This document shows positions 33,888 through 42,860 of a stretch of 64,000 bases of DNA, piece by piece; position 1 is the stretch's first letter; each line of letters begins with the position of its first letter. A program made the translations under genes and the position numbers. The stretch spans positions 4,196,001 to 4,260,000 of the forward strand of contig NZ_CP042593.1 of assembly GCF_007995155.1 (NCBI RefSeq), written 5' to 3'. The notes below the pieces were generated by a model. It ran no database searches. It was not told where the DNA came from and saw only the letters and a program-made list of their open reading frames with translations. The DNA is from Cytobacillus dafuensis. GTDB lineage: Bacteria > Bacillota > Bacilli > Bacillales > Cytobacillaceae.

Positions 33888-34921
33888 TTTTTCTCATCCA
33901 GCGGCAAAATCAAATTCATATCGCCAAACTCATGCCATAGATAACCAGCAGTTAATGCCTCTCTGTATGCCCGCATTAAAAAATCTTTATCTATATAGGC
34001 TGTCAGCAGATCCAGATGACTGGCTTCCGGTTCATGGAAACCTGTAATAAGTCCATCGACCGCTTTCAGCGGGTATCCTTTTTGAATATAAAGACTTGTA
34101 ATTCCTTTCTGTGCTTCAACATTTCCAGTGGCATTGACAGCCGTTTCAAGCGCCCGAACAACTGTCGTTCCTACTGCAATGACACGTCCGCCATTTTTTT
34201 TCGTTTTGTTTACTAGTTCTGCTGTTTCTTCTGGAACGCAAAATTGCTCAAAATGCTTACTTGGATTAGGCCAACGGTCGTTTCCGTAATAGCTTAAGCC
34301 TGCATGAAGCTGAAGATAAGCGATGTTCACACCACTTTGCTTCAACTTATTGAGAAGCTTCCAGGAAAAAGCTCTTCCAGCAGAAGGCATTTCCACGGAG
34401 CCTGGGACAGAAGCATAGACTGTTTGATACATTTCTAACGGCCAAGGTGTTTCAATATATTCATAGTGCAGCGGCTCCCCGAATCGATAAATCGCATCGT
34501 ATAAATCTAATCCGCTCTTTGAAAAGGAGAGAATGATCAAAGGTGCCTCTGTTCCTAGCCCTGTAATCGTCGCTGTTAAATCTCCAGGTAAATTTATTAT
34601 TTCTCCTACAGTCACGACTCCACCAACAATAAGTGCTTCCCAATCCGCATCAGAAACTTTTCGGGATAACCGAATTTCTATCGTTTGCTTTCCTTGTTTT
34701 CCTTTTAACACTGCTGGAAGAGTTCGACTATTATTTAGTACAAGCAAGTCTCCCTTACGCAAACAAGAATCGAGCTGATAAAAATAATGGTGGGAGCTGT
34801 CACCAGTAACAGTATCGAGTGTCATTAATCGCACATGATCCCGCTGTATCCCTCTATATTCTGCAGGGACACTCGCATTTAAATATTCAGGTACTTGGAA
34901 GGAATGAACCGTTGCCGTCAT
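33884..34921 (-). CDS. S-adenosylmethionine:tRNA ribosyltransferase-isomerase family protein (QueA-like)
   Basis: This 345-residue protein has the QueA fold: VRLMTLDTVTGDSSHHYFYQL, LRKGDLLVLNNSRTLPAVL, DRWPNPSKHFEQF, VIAVGTTVVRALET and GLITGFHEPEASHLDLL. True QueA adds the epoxycyclopentane precursor of queuosine to tRNA. This copy lies in an oxidoreductase/VOC cluster away from tgt, yajC or ruvB, and the conserved sequence around LHAGLSYYG differs from the typical QueA VGAGTF-like segment. It may be a paralogue with another role, or a moved queA. It overlaps both neighbours by four bases. Confidence 0.82.
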   Translation of the reverse strand: MTATVHSFQVPEYLNASVPAEYRGIQRDHVRLMTLDTVTGDSSHHYFYQLDSCLRKGDLLVLNNSRTLPAVLKGKQGKQTIEIRLSRKVSDADWEALIVGGVVTVGEIINLPGDLTATITGLGTEAPLIILSFSKSGLDLYDAIYRFGEPLHYEYIETPWPLEMYQTVYASVPGSVEMPSAGRAFSWKLLNKLKQSGVNIAYLQLHAGLSYYGNDRWPNPSKHFEQFCVPEETAELVNKTKKNGGRVIAVGTTVVRALETAVNATGNVEAQKGITSLYIQKGYPLKAVDGLITGFHEPEASHLDLLTAYIDKDFLMRAYREALTAGYLWHEFGDMNLILPLDEKK

Positions 34922-35649
34922 AGAACATCCCTCTTCTCTTGTAAAAAGGTCTGTGCTTCAAACCGCTTCCCATTCACTTCCATCATTTCATCTAACGCAA
35001 GGTGAACAAATACTTTTGCAACCTCATTCGGGTCACCAAGCTCATAATCACAATCCGGAACCGCAATCTCATGCATCTCCGTATTCATTTCACCTGGATC
35101 CACCATCCCCATACTAACACCTGTATCTTGCAATTCATCAGCCCATGTTTGTGTTAAGCCTTCTACTGCAAACTTAGAGATACCATACGCTCCCCATTCG
35201 GCAAATCCTGTTTTTCCTGCTTCCGATGTTACATTAAGGATTCTCCCTTTATTACGTGTTAACATGCCTGGTAATACACGCTTCGTGACAAGGAAAGGAT
35301 TCAACACATTCACCCGAAGCACTTCAGAAAATTCATGATCCGGATAATCAGCCAGCAGCGTTGGCCCCGGTCCAAATATTGATGCATTATTAATTAGGAC
35401 ATCTATGCTTCCAAATGCTTCTTCTACAATCGATACGAAACGATTAACATCCTTTACGTCAGTACTATCAGCACTTACTGCGATGACTTCAGCGCCGAGC
35501 TCCCGTGCTTCTTGTTCTACCTCACGCAACAGTCCTTCCCCTCTTGCACAAATGGCAAGCCGCATCCCTTGTTTTGCAAATGCCAATGTCAATGCTCTTC
35601 CAAGACCTTTTGATGCTCCAGTAATCATGACAACCGCTTTTTTGTTCAT
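34918..35649 (-). CDS. short-chain dehydrogenase/reductase
   Basis: This 243-residue classical SDR has the cofactor motif TGASKGLGRAL, the structural DVLINNASIFGPG, catalytic Ser in LNVTSEAGKTG, and Tyr/Lys in GAYGISKFAVEG. The C-terminal VDPGEMNTEMHE is normal. It should reduce or oxidise a small carbonyl compound with NAD(P)H. It overlaps the QueA-like gene by four bases and follows the nitroreductase after a 140-base gap, in the minus-strand electrophile-response group. The substrate is unknown. Confidence 0.88.
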   Translation of the reverse strand: MNKKAVVMITGASKGLGRALTLAFAKQGMRLAICARGEGLLREVEQEARELGAEVIAVSADSTDVKDVNRFVSIVEEAFGSIDVLINNASIFGPGPTLLADYPDHEFSEVLRVNVLNPFLVTKRVLPGMLTRNKGRILNVTSEAGKTGFAEWGAYGISKFAVEGLTQTWADELQDTGVSMGMVDPGEMNTEMHEIAVPDCDYELGDPNEVAKVFVHLALDEMMEVNGKRFEAQTFLQEKRDVL

Positions 35650-35789
35650 ATGAATCTCTCGCTTTCTTTATTTTTCTTACTTTTATTTTAGAAAAAGAAA
35701 GCAACGGTAACATCGGGAGGTCGGAGGAAGACTGTTACTAAAATGGGATGATAAACGTCTACAACTTTTGAATGAGAAAATCAAACTCG

Positions 35790-36413
35790 TTAATCAATAT
35801 AAGTGACAAATTCATCAACTGGTTTACGATATCCCCTAGGTCTTCTGCTTGAAACCTTTTCTTTCCCAATCGTTATCATCATAACAACTTCTTGCTCATC
35901 ACTTATATTTAAAACATCCTTAACGGCTTCTGAATCAAATCCAATCATCGGACAAGTATCCCATCCCTTATCCTTTGCAGCCAGCATGAACATCATCGCA
36001 GAGAGGGAAGCATTTCGGATGGCCTCATCTCTTTGAAATATTTCACCTCTGTTTATATATAATGAAGTTGTATCTTCAACCTCATGATCATATTCTTGTT
36101 TATTAAGAATTCCTAACATGAGTAAACCTTCATTTATTCTTGCCGCGTCTTTATAGGCTAATTTATCTCCTGTTACGATTATGACGGCAGAGGATGAAAA
36201 TACTTTATATTGACCATATGCTGCTGCTCTTAACTTTTCTTTATCTTCATTATCTGTAACAACTAGATAATTTGCATGCTGCAGGTTAAAAGCGGACGGT
36301 GCAAACTTTACCATTTCAAATATTTTGTTTAATTCTTCTTTTGATATAGGATGATCAGGCAAAAAATTACTTGCTGACCTTCTTTCTTTTATTAATGCTT
36401 TAAATTCTGTCAA
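35790..36413 (-). CDS. nitroreductase family protein (MhqN-like)
   Basis: This 207-residue FMN-dependent nitroreductase shows the FMN phosphate motif IKERRSASNF, the dimer motif MVKFAPSAFNLQHANY and the end EVVMMITIGKEKVSSRRPRGYRKP. It is similar to B. subtilis MhqN (YdfN), which is induced by quinones and diamide through MhqR. The TTG start at 36413 follows AGGAGTG. It lies between LLM monooxygenase and SDR in a cluster headed by mhqR-mhqO, so a role in reduction of quinones or nitro compounds is likely. Confidence 0.87.
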   Translation of the reverse strand: MTEFKALIKERRSASNFLPDHPISKEELNKIFEMVKFAPSAFNLQHANYLVVTDNEDKEKLRAAAYGQYKVFSSSAVIIVTGDKLAYKDAARINEGLLMLGILNKQEYDHEVEDTTSLYINRGEIFQRDEAIRNASLSAMMFMLAAKDKGWDTCPMIGFDSEAVKDVLNISDEQEVVMMITIGKEKVSSRRPRGYRKPVDEFVTYID

Positions 36414-36456
36414 TGGTTTTCACTCCTGTTTGATGACTCTCCATAGAATCTTTTTC

Positions 36457-37515
36457 TTATTTTTTTGCTGTATGTTTCTTGATTGCTGGCAGGATATCTG
36501 TTGCAATCAGTTCAATATTTTTCGCAATTTTATCGAATGGTACGCCACCAAAGTCAATTTGGGCCATAAATCTTTGTTGACCGTATAATTCATATTGATA
36601 GAGCATTTTTTCAATGATTTGCTGGGGGCTGCCAACCATTAACGCATCACGATAGTCAATTGCTTCTTCAAATTGTTGCTTTGGATAACCTCCGCCTCTT
36701 AAAGCCCGCATGCCTGTATTGATGTGTGGGTAGTATTCACTCAGTGCATCCTGTGAATTTTCCGCTGTGTAGAATAGACTCGTTGTAGCAATTGGCAGTT
36801 TGCTTGAGTCAAAGCCACTTCGCTCTAATGCCTCACGATACGCATCTACAGAAATTTTAAAATTAATGGCTGGACCACCAAGCGTCGTCAGCATCATCGG
36901 TACACCTGCATCGCCTGCTTTAATGGCACTTGCCGGTGGGCCACCTACAGCACGCCAAATCGGCATATGGCCATTTGGGGGCTGTGGAAGAATATAGGCA
37001 TTTTCCAGTGGCGCACGAAATTTTCCTTCCCACGTTATTCTATTCTCGTTATTTAACTTCATTAGAAGTTCCATTTTTTCTTCAAATAATTCCTCATAAT
37101 CACGGACATCATAGCCAAGCAAGCTATATGCCCCAATTCGTGAGCCGCGCCCAGCAACAATTTCAGCTCGACCTCTTGAAATTAAATCTAATGTCGCAAA
37201 ATCTTCATACACACGAACGGGGTCTGACGTACTTAACACCGTTGCCGAACTGGCAATTTTAATATTTTTCGTTGCTTGTGCAATTGCCCCTAAAATGACC
37301 GTATGTGCTTGGGTTGTAAAATGCGTTTGATGACTTTCTCCGACAGCAAATACGTCTAGTCCTGCCTCATCTGCAAGCTTACTTGCTTCGATTAATTCAT
37401 GAATACGCTGTTCGGCGCTAATACGACTTCCTGTAAATGGATTTAGTATATGATCACCAATCGAATATAAACCGAATTCGAGTCCTTTATTTGGATCAAT
37501 GCGATATTGTTCCAT
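36457..37515 (-). CDS. LLM class flavin-dependent oxidoreductase
   Basis: This protein of about 352 residues of the luciferase-like monooxygenase family shows GLEFGLYSIGDH, ADEAGLDVFAVGESHQTHF, SSATVLSTSDPVRVYEDFATLDLISRGR and GRGSRIGAYSLLGYD, and ends with NIELIATDILPAI. I chose the ATG at 37515 with GGTGG six bases away; one at 37521 is too close to it. It starts 15 bases after mhqO, strongly suggesting one transcript under MhqR. It probably acts on aromatic or electrophilic compounds with FMNH2, but the substrate is not known. Confidence 0.88.
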   Translation of the reverse strand: MEQYRIDPNKGLEFGLYSIGDHILNPFTGSRISAEQRIHELIEASKLADEAGLDVFAVGESHQTHFTTQAHTVILGAIAQATKNIKIASSATVLSTSDPVRVYEDFATLDLISRGRAEIVAGRGSRIGAYSLLGYDVRDYEELFEEKMELLMKLNNENRITWEGKFRAPLENAYILPQPPNGHMPIWRAVGGPPASAIKAGDAGVPMMLTTLGGPAINFKISVDAYREALERSGFDSSKLPIATTSLFYTAENSQDALSEYYPHINTGMRALRGGGYPKQQFEEAIDYRDALMVGSPQQIIEKMLYQYELYGQQRFMAQIDFGGVPFDKIAKNIELIATDILPAIKKHTAKK

Positions 37516-37530
37516 TGTCATCCACCCCTT

Positions 37531-38472
37531 TTAATCAATTGGTTTTAATCCTGCTTCAATTTCTGCACGTTTATCTTCTAAAAATGGCGGTAAATCTAAT
37601 TTTTTTCCTAATGCTTCAACCGTTGAATCAACCGTAAATCCAGGTCCATCTGTCGCCATTTCAAATAAAATTCCATTCGAATCACGGAAATATAAGCTTT
37701 TGAAATAAAAGCGATCGACAACGCCTGTTGATTGGAAGCCTTGTTCTTTCACCACTTCGTCCCAAAACACGAGCTCTTCCTCGTTCTTCACACGAATCGC
37801 CAAATGATGAATGCTTCCTCGACCTGGCTTTTCACTCGGTCCCACCTGCTCCTTCACTACAATTTCACCAAATGCTTGACCGGCAACAGACTGATAGATA
37901 GCCTCTTGATCTGAACGAGCCACTTCTTCATAGCCAAGCATATCCCTTAAAGTTCTTGCCGTTCGATTCAAATAACGTACAGTAATCTCCACAGTCCCCA
38001 TTCCTAAAATACGTTGCTCCAGATCGACGCTGGAATCTTCCCATGCCGACCAGTATGCGGGTGTCTCTTCGCCATTATTATTAAGTAAAACAAGGCGCAG
38101 CCCTTCCGTATCCTCAAATGGAAGTGCAGCCCGGCCAGCATACGTAGTGATTTCTCCATGCTTAACATCGAATTGCTCAAAACGCTTTTTCCAATATTCC
38201 AGACTTTCAAATGATGGAACAAGCAAACCAATTTGAGTAATGGCATTTGTGCCACGAATCGTTCTTCCCGCCATCGGCATTTCAAAGAAAGATAGCTCTG
38301 TCCCTGCACTCCCCGTTAAATCTCCGTAAAACAGGTGATACATAGAAGGGTTATCTTGGTTAACAGTCTTTTTTACTCGCCTCAAACCTAATACTTTTTG
38401 ATAAAATTGATTATTTATTTGAGCATTTTTTGTAATCATTGAAATATGATGATGTCCAGGAATTTTATACAT
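37531..38472 (-). CDS. mhqO: ring-cleaving dioxygenase, MhqO type
   Basis: This 313-residue protein has two VOC repeats with the metal-binding pattern GHHHISMITKN (His), GRGSIHHLAIRV (His) and FYFKSLYFRDSNGILFEMATDG (Glu). It resembles the hydroquinone/catechol dioxygenase-like MhqA/MhqO proteins, which give resistance to methylhydroquinone. It lies 54 bases after mhqR, with a perfect 16-base palindrome in that gap (38494-38509). GGGAGG precedes the ATG. The assignment is supported both by sequence and by the neighbouring MhqR. Confidence 0.9.
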   Translation of the reverse strand: MYKIPGHHHISMITKNAQINNQFYQKVLGLRRVKKTVNQDNPSMYHLFYGDLTGSAGTELSFFEMPMAGRTIRGTNAITQIGLLVPSFESLEYWKKRFEQFDVKHGEITTYAGRAALPFEDTEGLRLVLLNNNGEETPAYWSAWEDSSVDLEQRILGMGTVEITVRYLNRTARTLRDMLGYEEVARSDQEAIYQSVAGQAFGEIVVKEQVGPSEKPGRGSIHHLAIRVKNEEELVFWDEVVKEQGFQSTGVVDRFYFKSLYFRDSNGILFEMATDGPGFTVDSTVEALGKKLDLPPFLEDKRAEIEAGLKPID

Positions 38473-38493
38473 TATGAATCCTCCCTATTTTTA

Positions 38494-38509
38494 ACTTGAT
38501 TAATCAAGT
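38494..38509. promoter_or_regulatory. perfect palindrome between mhqR and mhqO
   Basis: ACTTGATTAATCAAGT is an exact 16-base palindrome 22 bases before the mhqO start. It is a candidate operator of a MarR-type regulator, different in sequence from the MhqR-type box at 39036-39059. Confidence 0.55.
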
Positions 38510-38526
38510 GATGATGTAAAAAAAAA

Positions 38527-38970
38527 TTACTCAAGCGGTAATTCTTTTTTTAGGCTATGTTTATGTACACGAGTTATCAGCGTGTACAATGTTTTTGTTT
38601 CTTCTTCATTTAATACATCATTAAAAAATGACGTTTGAAACGCTAGTTGAGCTGGCAAAGCCTCTTGTAATATCTCTTCACCCTTTTCCGTTAAGCTAAT
38701 TGTTTTCGTTTTCCAATCTTGCTTCCGTACAATATAGTCTTCTTTCTCAAGCCGAACGAGCATACGAGAAATGCCACCTTGCGTGACCGTTACTTTTTCA
38801 GCTAATTCCATCTGCGTGAGTGGCTGATATACATGAATTTGCACGAGTACATCAAATTGTGCTGTAGTTAAATCAAAGCGCTTTAAAAAATCATTCGACA
38901 GCTGGTTACTATGGTTCGTAAAACGCATTAAACGTAACCAGATTAATGACCCCAACGTATTATTGCGCAT
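38527..38970 (-). CDS. mhqR: MarR family repressor MhqR
   Basis: This 147-residue winged-helix protein is strikingly close to B. subtilis Mhq[56 protein letters not shown] and [20 protein letters not shown]. MhqR represses genes for quinone-degrading dioxygenases, nitroreductases and hydrolases, and is released by quinone stress. Upstream (39036-39059) is a box of the same kind known for MhqR, so it probably controls itself and the downstream mhqO-LLM-nitroreductase group. The AGGGAAG site supports the ATG. Confidence 0.92.
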   Translation of the reverse strand: MRNNTLGSLIWLRLMRFTNHSNQLSNDFLKRFDLTTAQFDVLVQIHVYQPLTQMELAEKVTVTQGGISRMLVRLEKEDYIVRKQDWKTKTISLTEKGEEILQEALPAQLAFQTSFFNDVLNEEETKTLYTLITRVHKHSLKKELPLE

Positions 38971-39035
38971 TTCACTTCCCTCCCCATCGTTAACCTTAAT
39001 ATCACTTTACTACTCAATTGAAGAGAAATCAAGAT

Positions 39036-39059
39036 AAATATCTCGGATTCGAGATATTT
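39036..39059. promoter_or_regulatory. MhqR-type operator
   Basis: ATCTCGGATTCGAGAT, extended by AAAT/ATTT on both sides, is a 24-base near-perfect palindrome about 66 bases before mhqR. It matches, as I recall it, the B. subtilis MhqR box ATCTcgAATtCgAGAT. A TTGATT-N17-TAAAGT promoter for mhqR begins just downstream of it. Confidence 0.78.
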
Positions 39060-39195
39060 TTATCTTTTTTGTAAAAAGTGACTTAAATCCTAGATTCTCT
39101 TCTCATTTATCCATACTTTCTACAATTTTATTTAATATGATGTTTTTGAAAAATGACGTAAAATGAAGACATCCAATTTACACAGGTGATTAAAA

Positions 39196-40560
39196 TTGAA
39201 TAAACTTTCCATAAAGATTGGTACACTGTTTTTTTTAATAATATTTTCCTTAGAAACGTTCATGTTTTTCTTTCTGCACTCCGCAATGGTTGATTCAAGA
39301 GTGGAAGAAGAGCTGTCTGCATTACAAGCAAGAGGGAATTCCCACAGAGCCATTCTTGAAAAACATTTTGATGCTAACACCATCGCTCATATTACCCTTA
39401 TGGAATCAGAAGCGAACACTGATGTCGTTATCACAAACCGGAACGGAAAGGTGCTAGACTCTTCCGACAAAGTTGACCAATTTTATAAGTACTTAAAAAT
39501 GACAAATTCTAAAATTCCAAGGGAAGGAAAAATTGTAGAAGGAAACTGGCGAGAAGAGCCCATTATTGCCACTGTTAGTCCAGTTGAACAAAATGGAGAA
39601 GTTGCAGGGTATATTTATATGTTCCAAGATACACAATCCGTTCATGCTTTAATCGATCGTTTGAATGAACATTTTCTACTTGCCGGATTGATTTCCGTTA
39701 GTTTAACAGTTATTATTATTTTCTTTCTTTCAAAAGCTCTTACTAAACCATTAATAAAAATGAAGGATGCCACTTCCCAAATCAGCAAAGGAAACTTTGA
39801 TGTTACTCTGGCGAAAAGAGGAAACGATGAGCTAGGAGAGCTAGCCAAATCGATCCAATTGTTAGCAAACGATCTAAATTATTTAAAGAAAGAACGCAAT
39901 GAATTCTTATCGAGCATTTCGCATGAACTAAGAACTCCATTAACCTATATTAAAGGATATACGGATATTGTCCTAAAACGAAATCTGCCTATTAATGAAC
40001 AGCAAAAATATTTAAATATTATTCTTGAAGAGACCAATCGACTTTCGGATCTCATTAAAGATTTATTTGATTTAGCGAAAATTGATAAGAATACCTTTAT
40101 CATCGAGAAGGAGCAAATAGACCTAAATGAATTCCTGTTAACCATTGAAAGAAAACTTTCCCCGGCTTTTTTGGAAAATAAAATGAGATTGGAGATTATC
40201 TGCCCTTCTAATGTTTTTATTAAGGCAGACCCTTCTAGATTAGAACAAATCATCCTTAATCTTTTAGATAATTCAATGAAATACTCATCCAAAGGTGGAG
40301 TAACTGCAATAAGCGTGACAAAGCTCAAACAATCTGTTCAAATAACCATAAAAGATACTGGCAAAGGAATACCTGAAGACGATATTCCATTTATTTTTAA
40401 CCGATTTTATCGTGTAGATAAGTCCCGAACGAGATCTTTGGGAGGCACCGGACTTGGACTTGCCATTGTGAAAGAACTCGTTGATAAGCACGAAGCCGAA
40501 ATTACTGTTAAAAGTGAGTTAGGAAAAGGTACAGAGTTTTCATTAATATTTAAGGGGTAG
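39196..40560 (+). CDS. sensor histidine kinase (HAMP-HisKA)
   Basis: This 454-residue membrane kinase has two membrane segments (~6-27 and ~160-182) framing an extracellular sensor of about 130 residues, a HAMP linker, H-box FLSSISHELRTPLTYIKGY, N-box IILNLLDNSMKYS, and ATP-site motifs DTGKGIPEDDIPFIFNRFYRVDKSR and GGTGLGLAIVK. The TTG start follows AGGTGAT. It pairs with the OmpR-type regulator starting eight bases downstream. The signal is not evident; the neighbours (VTT protein, CcdA-like protein, metal genes) suggest envelope or redox stress. Confidence 0.9.
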   Translation: MNKLSIKIGTLFFLIIFSLETFMFFFLHSAMVDSRVEEELSALQARGNSHRAILEKHFDANTIAHITLMESEANTDVVITNRNGKVLDSSDKVDQFYKYLKMTNSKIPREGKIVEGNWREEPIIATVSPVEQNGEVAGYIYMFQDTQSVHALIDRLNEHFLLAGLISVSLTVIIIFFLSKALTKPLIKMKDATSQISKGNFDVTLAKRGNDELGELAKSIQLLANDLNYLKKERNEFLSSISHELRTPLTYIKGYTDIVLKRNLPINEQQKYLNIILEETNRLSDLIKDLFDLAKIDKNTFIIEKEQIDLNEFLLTIERKLSPAFLENKMRLEIICPSNVFIKADPSRLEQIILNLLDNSMKYSSKGGVTAISVTKLKQSVQITIKDTGKGIPEDDIPFIFNRFYRVDKSRTRSLGGTGLGLAIVKELVDKHEAEITVKSELGKGTEFSLIFKG

Positions 40561-40567
40561 AAAACGA

Positions 40568-41245
40568 ATGAAAACAATACTATTAGTCGATGACGAACCA
40601 CTTATGCTTGATTTACTATCACTATATTTAACTCCTGCAGGTTACAAATGTATAAAATTCCCTTCAGCAGAAGATGCCCTTGTTTATTTAGAATCTTACC
40701 AAACTGACCTCGTCTTACTTGATATCATGATGCCAGAAATGGACGGATGGGAAGCATGTCGTGAAATTAGAAAACATTGGGATATCCCCATTATTATGCT
40801 TACTGCGATGAGCGAGAAACCTGATATTGTGAAGGGATTAAAAATTGGTGCAGATGATTATATTTCTAAGCCTTTTGACGAAGAAGAATTGCTTGCAAGA
40901 ATAGAAGCTACTTTACGAAGAAACAAAAGCAAGAATGGCAGAGTAGCCTTTCAAGGTCTAGTATTGGATTTAAATTCCTTTGTCCTTCAATATAATAAAA
41001 AGGAAATCTCGTTAACACCTAAGGAATTTGCGATGATGGATTTATTTTTAAATCATATCAATAAAGTCTTTACAAGAGAACACTTCATCACTTCTATATG
41101 GGGGTACGGGGTGTCAACAGAAGATCGCACTATTGATTCCCATGTTAGAAATTTACGGGATAAGCTTAGAAAGGCAGGTTTCCCTGCTGATGAACATCTG
41201 GTTACTGTGTGGGGTGTAGGGTATAAATGGGCTGGGAAGGTATAA
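40568..41245 (+). CDS. OmpR/PhoB family response regulator
   Basis: This 225-residue regulator has a receiver domain (acidic pair DDEP, phospho-Asp in LVLLDIMMPEMDGWE, Thr in IIMLTAMS, Lys in YISKPF) and a winged-helix DNA-binding domain (SLTPKEFAMMDLFL; TIDSHVRNLRDKLRK; VWGVGYKW). It follows its kinase by seven bases and precedes a membrane protein gene by three. Targets are not known; the same operon and the divergent genes at 41923-44027 are candidates. Confidence 0.92.
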   Translation: MKTILLVDDEPLMLDLLSLYLTPAGYKCIKFPSAEDALVYLESYQTDLVLLDIMMPEMDGWEACREIRKHWDIPIIMLTAMSEKPDIVKGLKIGADDYISKPFDEEELLARIEATLRRNKSKNGRVAFQGLVLDLNSFVLQYNKKEISLTPKEFAMMDLFLNHINKVFTREHFITSIWGYGVSTEDRTIDSHVRNLRDKLRKAGFPADEHLVTVWGVGYKWAGKV

Positions 41246-41248
41246 AGA

Positions 41249-41812
41249 ATGGAAGCTATTTTACTAAACTGGTTTCCACCTAATCCAATTCTTGCTGTTC
41301 TCCTTAGTTTAACTTTAAATATTATTGTTGCTATATCTGGTATTTTACCTAGTGCATTTATCACAGCTGGAAACATTGTCTTTTTTGGATTTGAAGCTGG
41401 GCTATTGGTTTCGATTACTGGGGAAGCAGCTGGTGCGATTGTGAGTTTTGTTCTATACAGAAAAGGATTAATAAAGCTTTCATCTAACTTTAAAAAATCA
41501 GAGTCTAAGCTTTTACAAAAGTTAAAAAATACAGCTGGAGCAGAAGCTGTGTTACTTGTACTTGCCCTCAGGATTTTACCTTTCATTCCTTCTGGAGCTG
41601 TTACACTAACTGCAGCTTACAGCAAAATGAAACTGCTATCATTTAGTATTGCTAGTACTTTAGGTAAAATCCCCTCGCTATTTATAGAAGCATATTCTAC
41701 TAACCAATTACTGTCATTGGAACTCGAATTGCAGCTTGGTGTCATTCTTTTACTTTTTATACTTGCAAACTCTTATTATCTAATAAAAAGAAAATACAAA
41801 AGAAAAAAATAA
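41249..41812 (+). CDS. TVP38/TMEM64 (VTT domain) membrane protein
   Basis: This 187-residue membrane protein has about five hydrophobic segments and the VTT signature regions ILPSAFITAGNIVFFGFEAGLLVSITGEAAGAIVSFVLYR and LALRILPFIPSGAVTLTAAYSKM. Family members act in lipid movement or membrane homeostasis. It is translated directly after the response regulator (three-base gap), so the sensor pair and this protein are one unit. A terminator follows. Confidence 0.88.
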   Translation: MEAILLNWFPPNPILAVLLSLTLNIIVAISGILPSAFITAGNIVFFGFEAGLLVSITGEAAGAIVSFVLYRKGLIKLSSNFKKSESKLLQKLKNTAGAEAVLLVLALRILPFIPSGAVTLTAAYSKMKLLSFSIASTLGKIPSLFIEAYSTNQLLSLELELQLGVILLLFILANSYYLIKRKYKRKK

Positions 41813-41824
41813 TAATAGATTAGA

Positions 41825-41864
41825 AAAACTAGGAACAGCGGATTTCTACTGTCCCTAGTTTTTT
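41825..41864 (+). terminator. intrinsic terminator after the two-component/VTT operon
   Basis: AAAAACTAGG-ACAG pairs with CTGT-CCTAGTTTTTT across an 11-base loop. A-runs and T-runs on both sides suggest function in both directions. Confidence 0.85.
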
Positions 41865-41922
41865 GAAAAAAATATTAATCTTGTAGTACCTACTTACTCA
41901 TTGATTAGAATATATTCCAGTA

Positions 41923-42660
41923 TCAAAAACTCCAGTAAGTTATCGTATCGAGAATCCCTAAAATGATCATTAGTCCGCCAGCTAGTTTTTGAACCACTGT
42001 GCCAAGCTTGCGCCCCTTCTTTTTGATTAATGATCCTCCTAGATCCAAATACCATATTAAAAAAATGGCAATAATCAATGGCAAAGAGGTCCCTATTGCA
42101 AAGATAATTGGTAGAACTGCACCGTAGCTTACTGAAGCGGCCATGGGGATAAGCGTCATAAAAAATAAAGTAAACATAGTAGGACAAAATCCTAGTGTAA
42201 AACTTACCCCCATAAAAAATGCACCTAAATTTCCCTTTTGCTGCAATCTTTCTTGGATGCTGCCAAAAGAAAAAGATTTATGAAATTTTATAATACCTAT
42301 CATAAAAAGACCAATAAAGATAAACATCGGGCCGACAATTCTTCTAATCCAAGGAAAATAAGAGATTAAAGAGTTTTTAACTTCGCTTCCTAATAACCAT
42401 ACTAAAATACCTAAGCTAGAAAAAACGGCTATTTTTCCAAAGGTGAAGAACAGAACACTTTTCCAAGCAATTTTTTGTTGAATGGATTGATTTCCATATA
42501 CTGTGATCGCACCTAAATTCCCCGTAAATTGGCATGGAGCCAATGCCCCGACAATTCCTAATACGAATGCAGATAGAATAGGAAGACCTGTTGTACTTAG
42601 CCCGATATTTACCAACGGTTGAGTTAATAAATTGCTAATTTGGCTGAAAAAATCATACAT
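41923..42660 (-). CDS. CcdA/SafE-like membrane protein
   Basis: This 245-residue protein has six membrane segments and paired motifs GALAPCQFTGN (~residue 38) and LGFCPTMFTLFF (~150). These two membrane-embedded Cys-Pro sites are characteristic of CcdA/DsbD-like thiol electron carriers. It is often listed as TauE/SafE or UreH-like. The ATG at 42660 follows GGAGG; the longer frame to 42687 covers the ribosome site. It follows the His-tailed lipoprotein gene on the same strand by about 200 bases, and may pass reductant across the membrane for a metal- or cytochrome-related protein. Confidence 0.85.
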   Translation of the reverse strand: MYDFFSQISNLLTQPLVNIGLSTTGLPILSAFVLGIVGALAPCQFTGNLGAITVYGNQSIQQKIAWKSVLFFTFGKIAVFSSLGILVWLLGSEVKNSLISYFPWIRRIVGPMFIFIGLFMIGIIKFHKSFSFGSIQERLQQKGNLGAFFMGVSFTLGFCPTMFTLFFMTLIPMAASVSYGAVLPIIFAIGTSLPLIIAIFLIWYLDLGGSLIKKKGRKLGTVVQKLAGGLMIILGILDTITYWSF

Positions 42661-42860
42661 CCCATACCTCCGCTTTATAAGAAACAATAACTAGAATATG
42701 AATCTATTTATTCCAGTATTATTATATCCTATTGAACGTTCCCTTCTTGAACAAGAAGAGTCCAATTTTTTGTACCATCTAGCGTTTGATTTATATCTAT
42801 CCCCATAAGAACTAGGCCTTCATTGAAAGCCCAGTTCAAAATATCATACTAATTTAGCCC

